Positions 18,453 through 28,222 of a DNA stretch of 55,164 bases are shown here, piece by piece. A program made the position numbers and the translations under genes. Source of the stretch: Alteromonadaceae bacterium UBA2620 (GTDB lineage: Bacteria; Pseudomonadota; Gammaproteobacteria; Enterobacterales; Alteromonadaceae). The stretch spans positions 24,100-79,263 of the forward strand of contig DDJQ01000116.1 in assembly GCA_002339125.1 (NCBI GenBank), read 5' to 3'. Every line of letters starts with the position of its first letter. The stretch's first letter is position 1. The notes beneath the pieces are model-generated. The model searched no databases. It was not told where the DNA came from and saw only the letters and a program-made list of their open reading frames with translations.

Positions 18453-18959
18453 CTACAAAGGGCGCAAAAAGAAATCGTGAGGCAGTTGCTGTGGCTGAAA
18501 TAGCTTTCCCATGCGCTCAAACCCTGCACGCTGGAGCACTGCCAGCGAAGCAAGGTTATCCGGCCGGCAAATAGCGCTGACCTGGCGCTCATTAGTATGC
18601 GAGGAAGCCCAGCTTAGCACCAGGTTTACCGCTTCACAGGCATAGCCTTTGCCGCGCCCCCGGGGTAAAAAGGCATAACCAAGATCGGGGCAACTCAGAA
18701 ACGGACGGCGGATAAAGCCACATAGTCCAATTCGCTTATCGCCCTCTGCATCAATGGCTTCAACCAGCCATAAGCCATATCCTTTGGCAGCAAAGCTGTC
18801 ACTGGCTACGGTTATATACTGGCTGGCCTGACCATCGTCGTTAATACCGCGATCGCCGATAAACGTCAGCCATTGTTTGTCGTTAGTTACCGCCAGAATA
18901 AAATCCACATCATCCCGACTCAGTCGTCGCAGCCTCAGCCGCTCGGACTCAATAATCAT
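18453..18959 (-). CDS. GNAT family N-acetyltransferase (RimJ/RimL-like)
   Basis: 168 residues. N-terminal IESERLRLRRLSRDDVDFI and the acetyl-CoA-binding pyrophosphate loop FLPRGRGKGYACEAV are typical of RimJ/RimL-type acetyltransferases, as is the C-terminal NLASLAVLQRAGFERMG. The acceptor may be a protein N-terminus or a small amine. Its ATG overlaps the stop of the upstream gamma-glutamylcyclotransferase-like gene by four bases, so it is the last gene of the rnr-rlmB unit. Confidence 0.88.
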   Translation of the reverse strand: MIIESERLRLRRLSRDDVDFILAVTNDKQWLTFIGDRGINDDGQASQYITVASDSFAAKGYGLWLVEAIDAEGDKRIGLCGFIRRPFLSCPDLGYAFLPRGRGKGYACEAVNLVLSWASSHTNERQVSAICRPDNLASLAVLQRAGFERMGKLFQPQQLPHDFFLRPL

Positions 18960-19588
18960 GACGGGTCATCCAGCAACTGATCGATCACCGCAAAGTAAGC
19001 CGGGTTGACCACTGCCGCCCGCGGGTAGCGAGGCGCTTCGCGATCGTTAACCCGGTGATGCTGCCAACCTGTGGTTGAATCTATAAAACGCCGGGCGGCC
19101 GCTTCGCCGCCTAACTCCAGGCAACCGGCCAGACAGGTATCGATATAGCTTTGATGGACCGGATAATCAGCACTTGAGAACTCAACCTTTAACGATTCGC
19201 AAATCCAGATATCGCGCTGCTTTATCCACTCAATCAATCGCTCGGTGAGGTCATCAGCCAGTTCAAAGTTTAACTGGTCGATGGTCACCGGTGTAAAGCG
19301 GTAGTCCTGCTCCCGCTTTTGCAGCGCAGGATCAAGATGGGTAGGCACAAGCTGAGCATTCAGCCAGCCATCTTTTTTCTGATAGGCGCCAACGTAGGTT
19401 TGCAGTTCGGGTTCAGAGCGGGTTATCCAGCCCCGCTCGAAACCAAATACCTCAACTTCAACGCCATCGTGGGGAATACCAGAATGACGACTACGGGAGT
19501 CGCTGTTCATCAGGCTGCCATAGCCAAGGACAATATGCGGCTCAGAAATGGCCGTCATCCATCTCTCAAGCTGGGCTATGCTTTCCAT
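18956..19588 (-). CDS. Gamma-glutamylcyclotransferase-fold protein
   Basis: 210 residues. The N-terminal VLGYGSLMNSDSRSRH is the substrate-loop motif (YGSL) of the gamma-glutamylcyclotransferase fold. The region WLNAQLVPTHLDPALQKREQ carries the acidic/basic pattern around the expected active site. The C-terminal half (INDTC, TGWQHHRVNDREAPRYPRA) extends beyond the minimal fold. The reaction is not proven; family members act on gamma-glutamyl amines or peptides. It starts 11 bases after the rlmB stop and overlaps the GNAT gene. Confidence 0.7.
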   Translation of the reverse strand: MESIAQLERWMTAISEPHIVLGYGSLMNSDSRSRHSGIPHDGVEVEVFGFERGWITRSEPELQTYVGAYQKKDGWLNAQLVPTHLDPALQKREQDYRFTPVTIDQLNFELADDLTERLIEWIKQRDIWICESLKVEFSSADYPVHQSYIDTCLAGCLELGGEAAARRFIDSTTGWQHHRVNDREAPRYPRAAVVNPAYFAVIDQLLDDPS

Positions 19589-19599
19589 CGCCTAGTACC

Positions 19600-20340
19600 T
19601 TAAAGGCCGCGCTGGCGGACAATCTCGTATAAACAAACCCCGGTAGCCACCGACACATTCAGGCTCGATACGCTGCCAGCCATGGGGAGTTTTACCAGTT
19701 CATCACAGGTTTCGCGGGTTAAGCGGCGCATGCCCTTGCCTTCGGCGCCCATTACCAGTGCCATTGGGCCGCTTAGCTTGCAATCGTAAATCAGTTGCTC
19801 GGCTTCGCCGGCAGTACCGATTACCCAAACCCCTTTATCCTGCAGCTGTTTTAAGGTTCGCGACAGATTAGTGACCTGTATAAAAGGCACTACTTCAGCG
19901 GCACCACAAGCGACTTTGCGGGCCGTGCCGGTAAGTCCACCGGACTTGTCTTTCGGCACTATCAGGGCGTGTGCACCGGCCGCGTCGGCGGTACGCAGGC
20001 AGGCACCGATATTATGCGGATCGGTTACGCCATCAAGCACCAGCAATAAGGGCACGGGGGTTGAATCCAGCAACTGGTCCAAATCGCTTTCATCCAGGGT
20101 TTTTGCTGGCTTCGCCCGGGCGACTATGCCCTGGTGCTGCTCACCTTTTACTTTATCGTCGAGCACTTTGCGGTTGCAAAATTGCACCGACACGCCGAAA
20201 CGACGAGCCTGATTAACAATATTAATCAACCGCTCATCATCACGCCCTTTCAATACCCAGACTTCAATCAATCGTTCGGGTTCGTTTTCAATTACCGCCT
20301 GCATGGCATGCAGACCGTATAACCATTCTTGCTGTGCCAT
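19600..20340 (-). CDS. rlmB: 23S rRNA (guanosine2251-2'-O)-methyltransferase RlmB
   Basis: 246 residues of the SPOUT/SpoU family. The N-terminal substrate-binding domain begins WLYGLHAMQAVIENEPERL. The trefoil-knot domain shows motif 1 LDGVTDPHNIGACLRTADAAG, motif 2 LVMGAEGKGMRRLT and motif 3 LPMAGSVSSLNVSVATGV. It methylates G2251 in the peptidyl-transferase region. Its ATG shares one base with the rnr stop, matching the rnr-rlmB order of enterobacteria. Confidence 0.95.
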   Translation of the reverse strand: MAQQEWLYGLHAMQAVIENEPERLIEVWVLKGRDDERLINIVNQARRFGVSVQFCNRKVLDDKVKGEQHQGIVARAKPAKTLDESDLDQLLDSTPVPLLLVLDGVTDPHNIGACLRTADAAGAHALIVPKDKSGGLTGTARKVACGAAEVVPFIQVTNLSRTLKQLQDKGVWVIGTAGEAEQLIYDCKLSGPMALVMGAEGKGMRRLTRETCDELVKLPMAGSVSSLNVSVATGVCLYEIVRQRGL

Positions 20341-22727
20341 TAACCTTTCTTACCTTTTGCCGGCCGCCCCTTATTGGAGCTACCGCGCTTATTCGCTGTA
20401 CTGCCAGACTTTCCCGCTGGCTTACGTCGTGATTTACCTGAGCTTTTCCCACCGCTTTTATCGGCGTCTTTAGTACTACGACGCTGGCGGCCCGGCGATT
20501 TTTCGTCACCACTGCGCTTATTAACCACTTTAACCTTTTTACCGCCCTGGGAGCGCAACCACTTATTATCGAGCACCAGATCGATTTTACGTTCATCCAG
20601 ATTCACAGCCGCTACTTTGACTTCCAGCTGATCGCCTAAACGGTACTGGCGGGCGCCGCTCTCGCCGCTAAGAGTTTGTTTCACTTCGTCATAACGGTAA
20701 TAGTCATCATCGAGAGAGGTAATATGTACCAGACCATCAATATGGTATTCGGTGATACGCACGAAAATACCAAAGCCGGTTACCGAGCTCACCACCCCTT
20801 CAAAGGTTTCGCCCACGTGGTCCTGCATAAACTCGCATTTGAGCCAGTCGCTGACGTCACGGGTAGCATCATCGGCACGGCGTTCAGTCATGGAGCACTG
20901 TTCGCCTAACTGCTCGACTTCCTCTTCGCTGTATGACTTGGCACCATGAACCGTCTGCCCTTGTTTTTTAAGGATCGATTTAAGCGTTCTGTGTACCACC
21001 AGATCCGGATAACGTCGGATCGGCGAAGTAAAATGAGCGTACGCATCGAGCGCCAGGCCGAAGTGGCCGATGTTATCGCCATCGTAGATAGCCTGCTTCA
21101 TGGAGCGCAGCAGCATGGTCTGGATAAGTTCCTGATCAGGGCGACCACGGGTTTTGCTGACCACCGCAGTAAAATCGGCCGGCGAGGCGCCCTCTACAAT
21201 GCTGTGCGGGATCCCTACTTCACCCAGATAAGAGGTAAACGCGGTCAGCCTGTCCGCATCAGGCTTGTCGTGCACGCGAAACAGTGAATGCGCTTTATTG
21301 TTTTCAATGTACAAGGCCGCACTAACGTTGGCCATGATCATACATTCTTCAATCAGCTTATGGGCATCGTTACGCTCAATGGGCACGATGTTTTCAATCT
21401 TGCGCTGGGCATTGAAAACAAATTTACTTTCCTGCGTTTCAAACTCAATGGCACCACGCTGAGCACGGGCTTTTTTAAGCGCGCGGTACAGGTCGTGTAA
21501 ATGGCGCAGGTGGGGCACAAATTCTTCATAACGCTGATGAAGCTCTTTGTTACCGCTTAAAATCTGCCACACTTTGCTGTAGGTAAAGCGAGCGTGAGAA
21601 TTCATCACCGCTTCGTAAAACTGGTAATTCTCCAGTTTACCTGCCGGGCTGACGGTCATTTCACATACCATGCACAGCCGGTCAACCTCAGGATTCAGTG
21701 AGCATAGCCCGTTCGACAACACTTCCGGCAACATGGGAATAACCTGCTCAGGGAAGTACACCGAGTTACCGCGCTCCAGCGCTTCGGCATCCAGCGCACT
21801 GCCCGGCGTCACATACTGACTCACATCAGCAATGGCTACCCATAACTGCCAGCCACCGTTATCCAGCGGCTCACAGAATACGGCGTCGTCGAAGTCTCTT
21901 GCATCTTCACCGTCGATAGTCACCAGCGGTAACTGACGCAGGTCGACGCGGCCGGTTTTGTCTTCTTCCTTAACGCTGTCGGTTAACCCTTCAATCTGTC
22001 GGGTAACGCCTTTAGGCCACTGATGGGGAATATCGAAGGTGCGCAGGGCCATTTCGATTTCCATCCCCGGCGCCATGTGCTCGCCGAGCACTTCAATTAT
22101 CCGGCCAACCGGGCTGACCCGCCGACGGGGACGCTGAGTAATTTCCACCACCACTACATTGCCTTGTCTGGCACCGTGAGCGTGTTCAGGTGGAATAATG
22201 ATCTCAAAGTTGATTCGGCTATCATCAGGAATAACCATCCCCATGCCCTGTTCGGTAAAATACCGGCCAACAATGGGCTCCTTACGGGGCTCTATCACCT
22301 GATTAATATAGGCTTCGCGACGACCACGGCGGTCTGTACCGCTTTCACGGGCTTCCACCCTGTCGTCGTGCATAAACATTTGCATTTGCCCGGCACTGAT
22401 AAACAAGTCGCCGGAATTATCATCGGGACGCAGGAAACCGTAACCGTCACGGTGGCCTATAATTCGCCCGCGGATAAGCTGTTCCTGTTGCAGAACGGCA
22501 TAGCGTTTTTGTTTGGTAAATTGAATTTGCCCCTCGCGCTCCATGGCGCGCAGGCGTCGTTGAATACCAATCCGGCTGTCTTCGTCCTGGGCATTTACGC
22601 TTTGGCAAATGTCCATAAAGGTCATGGGTTTGCCATGCTCTTTAAGGGTTTCCAGCAAATATTCGCGGCTGGCTACCGGATTGTCGTACTTGGCTTTTTC
22701 CCGCTCGTAGTGCGGATCATCTGTCAT
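20340..22727 (-). CDS. rnr: Ribonuclease R
   Basis: 795 residues, close to E. coli RNase R (813). It has an N-terminal helix-turn-helix (~15-75), two cold-shock RNA-binding domains, and the RNB catalytic domain with the aspartate cluster TIDGEDARDFDDAVFCEP. An S1 domain (FEGVVSSVTGFGIFVRITE) and a lysine/serine/glycine-rich basic tail (~720-795) follow. It degrades structured RNA 3' to 5' and serves in rRNA quality control. It heads a minus-strand unit with rlmB, the GGCT-like gene and the GNAT gene. Confidence 0.96.
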   Translation of the reverse strand: MTDDPHYEREKAKYDNPVASREYLLETLKEHGKPMTFMDICQSVNAQDEDSRIGIQRRLRAMEREGQIQFTKQKRYAVLQQEQLIRGRIIGHRDGYGFLRPDDNSGDLFISAGQMQMFMHDDRVEARESGTDRRGRREAYINQVIEPRKEPIVGRYFTEQGMGMVIPDDSRINFEIIIPPEHAHGARQGNVVVVEITQRPRRRVSPVGRIIEVLGEHMAPGMEIEMALRTFDIPHQWPKGVTRQIEGLTDSVKEEDKTGRVDLRQLPLVTIDGEDARDFDDAVFCEPLDNGGWQLWVAIADVSQYVTPGSALDAEALERGNSVYFPEQVIPMLPEVLSNGLCSLNPEVDRLCMVCEMTVSPAGKLENYQFYEAVMNSHARFTYSKVWQILSGNKELHQRYEEFVPHLRHLHDLYRALKKARAQRGAIEFETQESKFVFNAQRKIENIVPIERNDAHKLIEECMIMANVSAALYIENNKAHSLFRVHDKPDADRLTAFTSYLGEVGIPHSIVEGASPADFTAVVSKTRGRPDQELIQTMLLRSMKQAIYDGDNIGHFGLALDAYAHFTSPIRRYPDLVVHRTLKSILKKQGQTVHGAKSYSEEEVEQLGEQCSMTERRADDATRDVSDWLKCEFMQDHVGETFEGVVSSVTGFGIFVRITEYHIDGLVHITSLDDDYYRYDEVKQTLSGESGARQYRLGDQLEVKVAAVNLDERKIDLVLDNKWLRSQGGKKVKVVNKRSGDEKSPGRQRRSTKDADKSGGKSSGKSRRKPAGKSGSTANKRGSSNKGRPAKGKKG

Positions 22728-22840
22728 ATAAACTCTGTGGTTTGATGTATTGCTGCCAGTATAATACTAATCTGGCTCATTAAATACTCAATTGCATAGA
22801 AGAATTGTAGTGGCGTCAGTATATAACGGACCACGGCATA

Positions 22841-22869
22841 AAAAAACGGTGGCAAAGGCCACCGTTTTT
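22841..22869 (-). terminator. Rho-independent terminator of the M16 protease gene
   Basis: A 12-bp perfect stem (22842-22853 with 22858-22869) and a four-base loop lie just past the protease stop. On the minus strand a run of T follows. It also separates this gene from rnr. Confidence 0.88.
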
Positions 22870-22897
22870 GATTGTGTTGCAGTAAAGTGCTGCTGGC

Positions 22898-25768
22898 TTA
22901 TTGTTTTTTCATCGACTCGTGAAAGCCGGCCAGATCCTCAACCTTAGTGGCCCCTTTGATATCTGCAAAAGGTTGTTCCACAAAGCTGGTACCTCGCAGT
23001 TGAACAGAGATCCGTGCCGCGTTGTCGTTAAGCATAGTTTGCTGGTAAAACGCTTTCACATCTTCCAGGGTCACTTTCTCAACCGCCGCAATGAGTTTCT
23101 GCTCGCTGTCGAAGTCGTATTTCTCGCGATACCAGTCTGAAATAAACGGTACCACTTCATCACGCATATTTTTAGGCGCTTCCTTCAGCGATACCAGTGC
23201 ACTGGTTTTTAACTTGGCAAATTCTTCCTCGGTTAAGGCATCCAGTGCGACTTTGTATTGCGTTTTAAATTCATCAAAACGCGCCTGCATAGCCGCTACG
23301 TCTTTCACCGGGGTCTGAATAAACATGGCAAAACCGGTGTAATCACCAATGCTGGTTGCCATACCACCTACCGCGTAAGCCAGTTGCTCTTCGGTACGCA
23401 GCTTGTCAAAGGCGACGGTTCTGAAGTGACCACGCAATACCGTGCCAGCAGCCCGGGTATCAAAACCAGGTGTTGGGTGAACCATCACATCAATCAGTGC
23501 CACATCGGCAACACTCAGATCCTGCTGCCAGACCAGCGTCTGTTCAGCCTGTGGCTGCCAGAATTCACGCATATCGTAATTTACGCTGGTGCGATTTTCC
23601 GGCAGCGCCCCTTTGACTAACGCTACGGCGTTGTCCAGATCGGCCTTGTCATAGTTACCAAAGGCAAAAATACGCAGTTGGTTTTCACTCAGCAGAGCCT
23701 GCATAAATGCCTGCATGTCGGCCACCGTTAACGACTCAGCCGCGCTGATAAGTGCGTCAGTATTGAAGTTACCCTCACGGATCAGGTTGTTATAAGCATC
23801 AAACGCCTGATAGAACGGAAATTTCTTACCGGCGTTTTGTAAGCCGCGTACGTAACGGTCTACCGCCTGGGCAAAGTTCTGCTCGTTTACATCTACCACC
23901 AGCGCATCAAGGGCTTTGGTTAATAACTCAGGCTGCTTATCGGTAAAGCCACCAATGGCCAGACTGATACCATTGCCATCGCTAAAGCGTAGCGACATAC
24001 CAGCAATGCTGGCCTCCGTCATCAGCGCGCTTTGCTGCAGGCTGTACAAGTCTTTCCACAGGGCCGTCATTACCGTTGCTTTAACATCAGACTCAGGTAA
24101 ACCTGAATTGATGTAAACGGTCATTTCACCGCGCGGTTGCTCGGTAAATGCCTGACTCGGGAACGACCACACCTTAACGCCGTTTTCATCAATCACCAGC
24201 TCAGGTTTTTCCTGTGGTGTTTGTGGCTTAAGGGTAAATTCTTGCGGTAACAGCGTATTGACGGCCGGTAAATTCAGCGCAATTTGCGCAGGTTGCTGCC
24301 AGCTGGCAATTTCTTCTGCGCTAATGGTATCAACCTGATATTTACCGTCGTAGAAGTGAAGCTGGCTGTCTGATGGCTCATTTTTACTGATATACCAGAT
24401 ACGAACGCGCTCAGGCGTTAACTGTGCCAGAACTTCCTGGATAGCCTCAGCATCGAAGGATTCATAGTAATACGGCGAAGATACCGCAAACTTAGCCGGT
24501 ACTTCCTGCATCGCTGCCGCCAGATTTGACACATAGCCAAATTCATCGGACTTCTGCAGGAAACGGAAACGGTTGTTCAGGCTGGTCTGAATTTCACCGA
24601 AGTATTTTTCGTCTACGCCTTGCTCACGGATCAGGTCGATATACTGCATCACCACAGCCACAATGGCTTCGCGGTTTTGCATACCGGCATCGGTGAGATC
24701 GATGTTGATGCTGAACGAACCGTAGTTACCATACATGTTCGGCGACGCAGAGGCAGACAGATTAGAAATCAGCCCCATGGCCTTTAACTGATAAGCCGGC
24801 GTGCCCGGCATTTCAGAGCCAATCAGGTAGGTTAAGAACTGGTTAGGTTTGGTGGCAAACTCATCGCTGTTATCACTGATGGTGAAGTCGATGTTGAGTT
24901 TTTTAACGTCTTCATTGGGTACATAATGAATTCGCTTGCCGCCCACTTTGGCAAAATCGAGTTTATCGTCAACTGTTGGATTATCGATGTTCTTGTTTTC
25001 AATATTGCCGAAGTATTCTTCTGCCAGCGCTTTCATTTCGTCCAGTGGACGGTTGCTGATCATCGCCAGCTTCATAATGTTGGCCGAGTAGTAACGCTCG
25101 TAGAAGTTCACCGTTTCGGTGTGCAGCTTGCTGCCTTCCTTATCGCCAAGGGTTTCCAGGTTACCAATCAGAAAGCGGTTGGCCGGATGGTCGCCCATCA
25201 GGCTGCGCGCCAGTTTAAACTGGCCAAAGTAATCCATCTCGCGGCGCATGGACCATTCCGCATTGACCGCATTTTTCTCTTTGTCGGTATACTCCGGGTA
25301 AAGTTTGGGCGCCTTGAAGAAATCAGAGAAACGATCCAGCGCTTCGCCGTAGGCATCATTATTGATTTTAAACATGTAGTTGGTGATATCCAGCCACGTG
25401 TAGGCATTGTGCTGGCCACCGTTAGCGGTCATAAACTCGGTATACCCTTTGGTATCCGGGTAGCGCTCAGTCCCTAAGAACAGCATATGTTCCAGATAGT
25501 GCGCCATGCCCTGCTGTGACATCGGGTCGTGCAGCAAGCCTACACTCACGCTCAGTGATGCGGCCGATTTTTCGGCTGCCGGGTCAGACACCAGCATCAC
25601 TTCTAATTGGTTGGGTAAAGTAAAAGTATCGTACTGTCTGTCGTCGTTAGGCGATACCATTACGCTCTCTGGCGTAGCAACCGGGCTGGCCGGAGCCTGA
25701 GCTTTTTCTGTGGCACATCCGCCAAGCAGTGCAGCGGAAACTACACCTGCAATCAAAAGCTTTTTCAT
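22898..25768 (-). CDS. M16 family zinc protease lipoprotein (protease III/insulysin-like)
   Basis: 956 residues, matching the length of protease III (962). The N-terminus is a lipoprotein signal with lipobox LLGGC (Cys18). The inverted zinc motif HYLEH is at 90-94 (His90, Glu93, His94), with the downstream glutamate expected in NAVNAEW. The C-terminal half repeats the fold without the zinc site, as in all insulysins (LRTEEQLAYAVGG is the conserved substrate-binding motif). It would degrade peptides at the cell envelope. Gene-specific terminators lie on both sides, so it is probably monocistronic. Confidence 0.93.
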   Translation of the reverse strand: MKKLLIAGVVSAALLGGCATEKAQAPASPVATPESVMVSPNDDRQYDTFTLPNQLEVMLVSDPAAEKSAASLSVSVGLLHDPMSQQGMAHYLEHMLFLGTERYPDTKGYTEFMTANGGQHNAYTWLDITNYMFKINNDAYGEALDRFSDFFKAPKLYPEYTDKEKNAVNAEWSMRREMDYFGQFKLARSLMGDHPANRFLIGNLETLGDKEGSKLHTETVNFYERYYSANIMKLAMISNRPLDEMKALAEEYFGNIENKNIDNPTVDDKLDFAKVGGKRIHYVPNEDVKKLNIDFTISDNSDEFATKPNQFLTYLIGSEMPGTPAYQLKAMGLISNLSASASPNMYGNYGSFSINIDLTDAGMQNREAIVAVVMQYIDLIREQGVDEKYFGEIQTSLNNRFRFLQKSDEFGYVSNLAAAMQEVPAKFAVSSPYYYESFDAEAIQEVLAQLTPERVRIWYISKNEPSDSQLHFYDGKYQVDTISAEEIASWQQPAQIALNLPAVNTLLPQEFTLKPQTPQEKPELVIDENGVKVWSFPSQAFTEQPRGEMTVYINSGLPESDVKATVMTALWKDLYSLQQSALMTEASIAGMSLRFSDGNGISLAIGGFTDKQPELLTKALDALVVDVNEQNFAQAVDRYVRGLQNAGKKFPFYQAFDAYNNLIREGNFNTDALISAAESLTVADMQAFMQALLSENQLRIFAFGNYDKADLDNAVALVKGALPENRTSVNYDMREFWQPQAEQTLVWQQDLSVADVALIDVMVHPTPGFDTRAAGTVLRGHFRTVAFDKLRTEEQLAYAVGGMATSIGDYTGFAMFIQTPVKDVAAMQARFDEFKTQYKVALDALTEEEFAKLKTSALVSLKEAPKNMRDEVVPFISDWYREKYDFDSEQKLIAAVEKVTLEDVKAFYQQTMLNDNAARISVQLRGTSFVEQPFADIKGATKVEDLAGFHESMKKQ

Positions 25769-25873
25769 TAAAATGTTACCTTATGCAGCGTTAATATAGT
25801 GAGTTGAAACTTTCACACCGACCCGGCTCTTAATAATGCAACTGTCGGAACGAATTTTCACGCAGCACACCAT

Positions 25874-25896
25874 AAAGAAAAGCGCCGCAAGGCGCC
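25874..25896 (-). terminator. Terminator after the VOC gene
   Basis: An all-GC five-bp stem (25882-25886 with 25891-25895) around GCAA. On the minus strand TTTTCTTT follows. It is placed between the VOC stop and the M16 start. Confidence 0.5.
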
Positions 25897-25974
25897 AGTC
25901 ACCGGTTACACAGGATTGTAAACAAATATGTCAGCGATGCTACTGACCCGATATGCAGTTTTGTTTACCGCAAG

Positions 25975-26346
25975 TCAGACATGCTGATCAATCAGGATCG
26001 CGTTGCCGTCGGGGTCGATCATGGCAATGCTTTCTGGTCCTGAAGAACCTGGCTCGGTTTTCTTGGTCAGAATCACCCCGGCATCGGTCAAGGCCGATTC
26101 TATATCCTGCACCGATGTAAACGAGTCCAGCGTTTTACAATCCTGATCCCAACCGGGATTAAAGGTCAGGACATTGCCCTCGAACATGCCCTGGAACAGT
26201 CCGATGACATTTTTACCGTTGCGCATAATCAGCCAGTTCTGATTAATGTCACCGCCAGACTCGCTGAACCCAAGTTTCTCGTAAAATGCTTTTGAAGTAT
26301 GGATATCTTTTACCGATAAGCTTACCGAAAATGCGCCAAGTTCCAT
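25975..26346 (-). CDS. VOC (glyoxalase/bleomycin-resistance fold) protein
   Basis: 123 residues forming two beta-alpha-beta-beta-beta units: SVSLSVKDIHTSKAFYEKLGF at the start and ESIAMIDPDGNAILIDQH at the end. Metal-ligand positions are not obvious, since the first strand has Ser/Val where glyoxalase I has His. The catalytic role is therefore unclear. Many such proteins bind or convert small hydrophobic or dicarbonyl molecules. It is divergent from the phoD gene. Confidence 0.8.
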   Translation of the reverse strand: MELGAFSVSLSVKDIHTSKAFYEKLGFSESGGDINQNWLIMRNGKNVIGLFQGMFEGNVLTFNPGWDQDCKTLDSFTSVQDIESALTDAGVILTKKTEPGSSGPESIAMIDPDGNAILIDQHV

Positions 26347-26491
26347 GTGTTGCCCTCATTGATTAGGTAAACCTAACTATCGTCCAGCCCGAGCTAAATT
26401 GCAAAGCAATACGACGGGTGACAGAAGGTAGGCAAGCTGCACCAGTTACGCTAAAGTGAGCATTCTTTTTTCCTACAGTTATTAAAGCGCC

Positions 26492-28171
26492 ATGGACAGA
26501 CGACGATTTATTAAACTTTCTTCTTTACTCGGCGGTACTCTTACTCTGTCGACCCAGTTAACCGGCTGTGCCTCGGCCCCCCAAACCAAAGACTATTTCC
26601 CGGCCGTTGAATTTACCCACGGCGTAGCCAGTGGCGATCCAACCACCAGCGCCGTGATTCTGTGGACCAGAGCAGTACCGGCCGACAATGACGACAGCGG
26701 TTATGTGCGCTGGCAAATTGCCACCTCGCCGGACTTCAATTCACCGCTGCGCGACGGCGTGGCAAAAACCACGCGCAACAACGATTTTACCGTAAAAATT
26801 GATGTTCAGGATTTACCTGCAGGCCGGTCGTTCTACTATCGCTTTTTTACCAGTGAAAACCGTTCCGTAACCGGTACCACCAGTACTCTGGCGACGGGCG
26901 TAATTGATAAGCTGAAGTTTGCTATTTTTTCCTGCGCTAATTATCCGGCGGGTTACTTCAATGCTTACAAAGCAGCCGCTGAGGATAGTGAAGTTGATGT
27001 GGTACTGCACCTTGGTGATTACATTTATGAATACCCGAAAGGCGGCTATGCCACGGCCAACGCAGAAGCCATAGGCCGCGACTTTATGCCGGGTAATGAA
27101 GGAGAGCTGCTAACGCTTAAGGATTACCGGCTTCGCTATGCAACTTACCGGCAGGACAACGGCCTGCAGTTACTGCATCAGCGTAAACCTTTCATCGCTA
27201 TCTGGGATGATCACGAGATTGCCAACGATACCTATATGTCGGGAGCGCAGAACCATTCGGCCGACGAAGGCGATTTTTTTGCCCGGCGCACCGCCGCTAT
27301 TCAGGCCTATTACGAATGGTTACCCATTCGTCCGCCCATGGGCGATGGTAACCCGCAGATTTACCGCAGCTTTGAATTTGGCAATCTGGTAAACCTGTAT
27401 ATGCTTGATACACGGGTAATTGGTCGTGAAAAGCAGCTTAACATGGCCGATTATAAGCGTGCCGATGGCCAGTTTGACGGCAAAGCATTTATGCAGGCGC
27501 TGCATAATCCGGATCGCACATTGCTGGGCAGGGCCCAGTTTAACTGGCTGGCCGATGAAGTTAAGCAAAGCAGTGCCCGCTGGCAGGTGCTCGGGCAGCA
27601 GATCCTGATGGGTAAGATGCATTATCCTGCTGAGGTACTAACCAGCGAGCGTGAAGCCGTGGCAGGTGCCATTGAAGGTTTGCTTGGTCTGCTCAAAAAG
27701 CAACAGGCGGGCGCCACCCTAAGCGAAGAAGAACTGGCTCGTTTAGCCACCAAACTCCCCTACAATCTGGATGCCTGGGATGGGTATGCCGCAGAGCGTG
27801 ACAAAGTACTCAGCTTGTTCTCGGATGCGCAAAAATCTTTACTGGTGATTGCCGGGGATACCCATAATGGCTGGGTGAATAAGCTTACCGACAACAGCGG
27901 CGAGACCGTGGCGATGGAGTATGCAACACCGAGCGTTTCGTCTCCGGGCATGGAAGGCTATCTGGGGCTAAACACAGCACAGGCTAAACGACTGGCTGAT
28001 GCTTTGCCCCTGTTAATTGACGATCTCAGTTACTGCAATCTTCATGAGCGGGGCTATATGACCATGTCATTTACCCTCTCCATGGTCACCACCCAATGGC
28101 ACTATGTAAGCAACATCAGCAACGAAAACTACACCGTTTTCACCCGCCACACCGAGCGGTTTGTCAATTAA
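26492..28171 (+). CDS. PhoD-like alkaline phosphatase/phosphodiesterase, Tat-exported
   Basis: 559 residues. The N-terminus MDRRRFIKLSSLLGGTL has the twin-arginine motif, followed by a hydrophobic stretch and TGCAS, which could also serve as a lipobox. An N-terminal Ig-like domain (FTHGVASGDPTTSAVILWTR) precedes the metallophosphatase domain with FSCANYPAGYFNAY, LHLGDYIYEY, IWDDHEIANDTY and VIAGDTHNGW. These hold the Fe/Ca ligands of PhoD enzymes. It releases phosphate from phosphomono- or diesters in the periplasm. I found no convincing Pho box upstream and no strong ribosome-binding site. Confidence 0.9.
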   Translation: MDRRRFIKLSSLLGGTLTLSTQLTGCASAPQTKDYFPAVEFTHGVASGDPTTSAVILWTRAVPADNDDSGYVRWQIATSPDFNSPLRDGVAKTTRNNDFTVKIDVQDLPAGRSFYYRFFTSENRSVTGTTSTLATGVIDKLKFAIFSCANYPAGYFNAYKAAAEDSEVDVVLHLGDYIYEYPKGGYATANAEAIGRDFMPGNEGELLTLKDYRLRYATYRQDNGLQLLHQRKPFIAIWDDHEIANDTYMSGAQNHSADEGDFFARRTAAIQAYYEWLPIRPPMGDGNPQIYRSFEFGNLVNLYMLDTRVIGREKQLNMADYKRADGQFDGKAFMQALHNPDRTLLGRAQFNWLADEVKQSSARWQVLGQQILMGKMHYPAEVLTSEREAVAGAIEGLLGLLKKQQAGATLSEEELARLATKLPYNLDAWDGYAAERDKVLSLFSDAQKSLLVIAGDTHNGWVNKLTDNSGETVAMEYATPSVSSPGMEGYLGLNTAQAKRLADALPLLIDDLSYCNLHERGYMTMSFTLSMVTTQWHYVSNISNENYTVFTRHTERFVN

Positions 28172-28181
28172 TCACTTCACG

Positions 28182-28205
28182 CAAAGGGCCTCAACCGGCC
28201 CTTTG
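28182..28205. terminator. Bidirectional terminator
   Basis: CAAAGGGCC (28182-28190) and GGCCCTTTG (28197-28205) form a nine-bp stem around TCAACC. It lies between the convergent phoD and membrane-protein stops. Confidence 0.7.
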
Positions 28206-28222
28206 TTGATCTCATGTCGCGC

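Noticed and set aside
18956..20340. A novel operon role for the genes after rlmB
   Set aside because: The GGCT-like and GNAT genes overlap neatly in an operon, but nothing in sequence ties them to RNA metabolism beyond position.
22023..22745. 240-residue open frame antisense to rnr
   Set aside because: It lies wholly opposite strongly conserved RNase R coding sequence and has a His/Asn-rich composition typical of shadow frames.
24926..25477. 183-residue open frame antisense to the M16 protease gene
   Set aside because: It covers the conserved protease N-terminal region, including near the HYLEH motif, on the other strand. No ribosome-binding site.
26347..26491. Possible Pho box before phoD
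   Set aside because: I looked for paired CTGTCAT-like repeats with 11-base spacing. Only a single weak GTGACAG is present.
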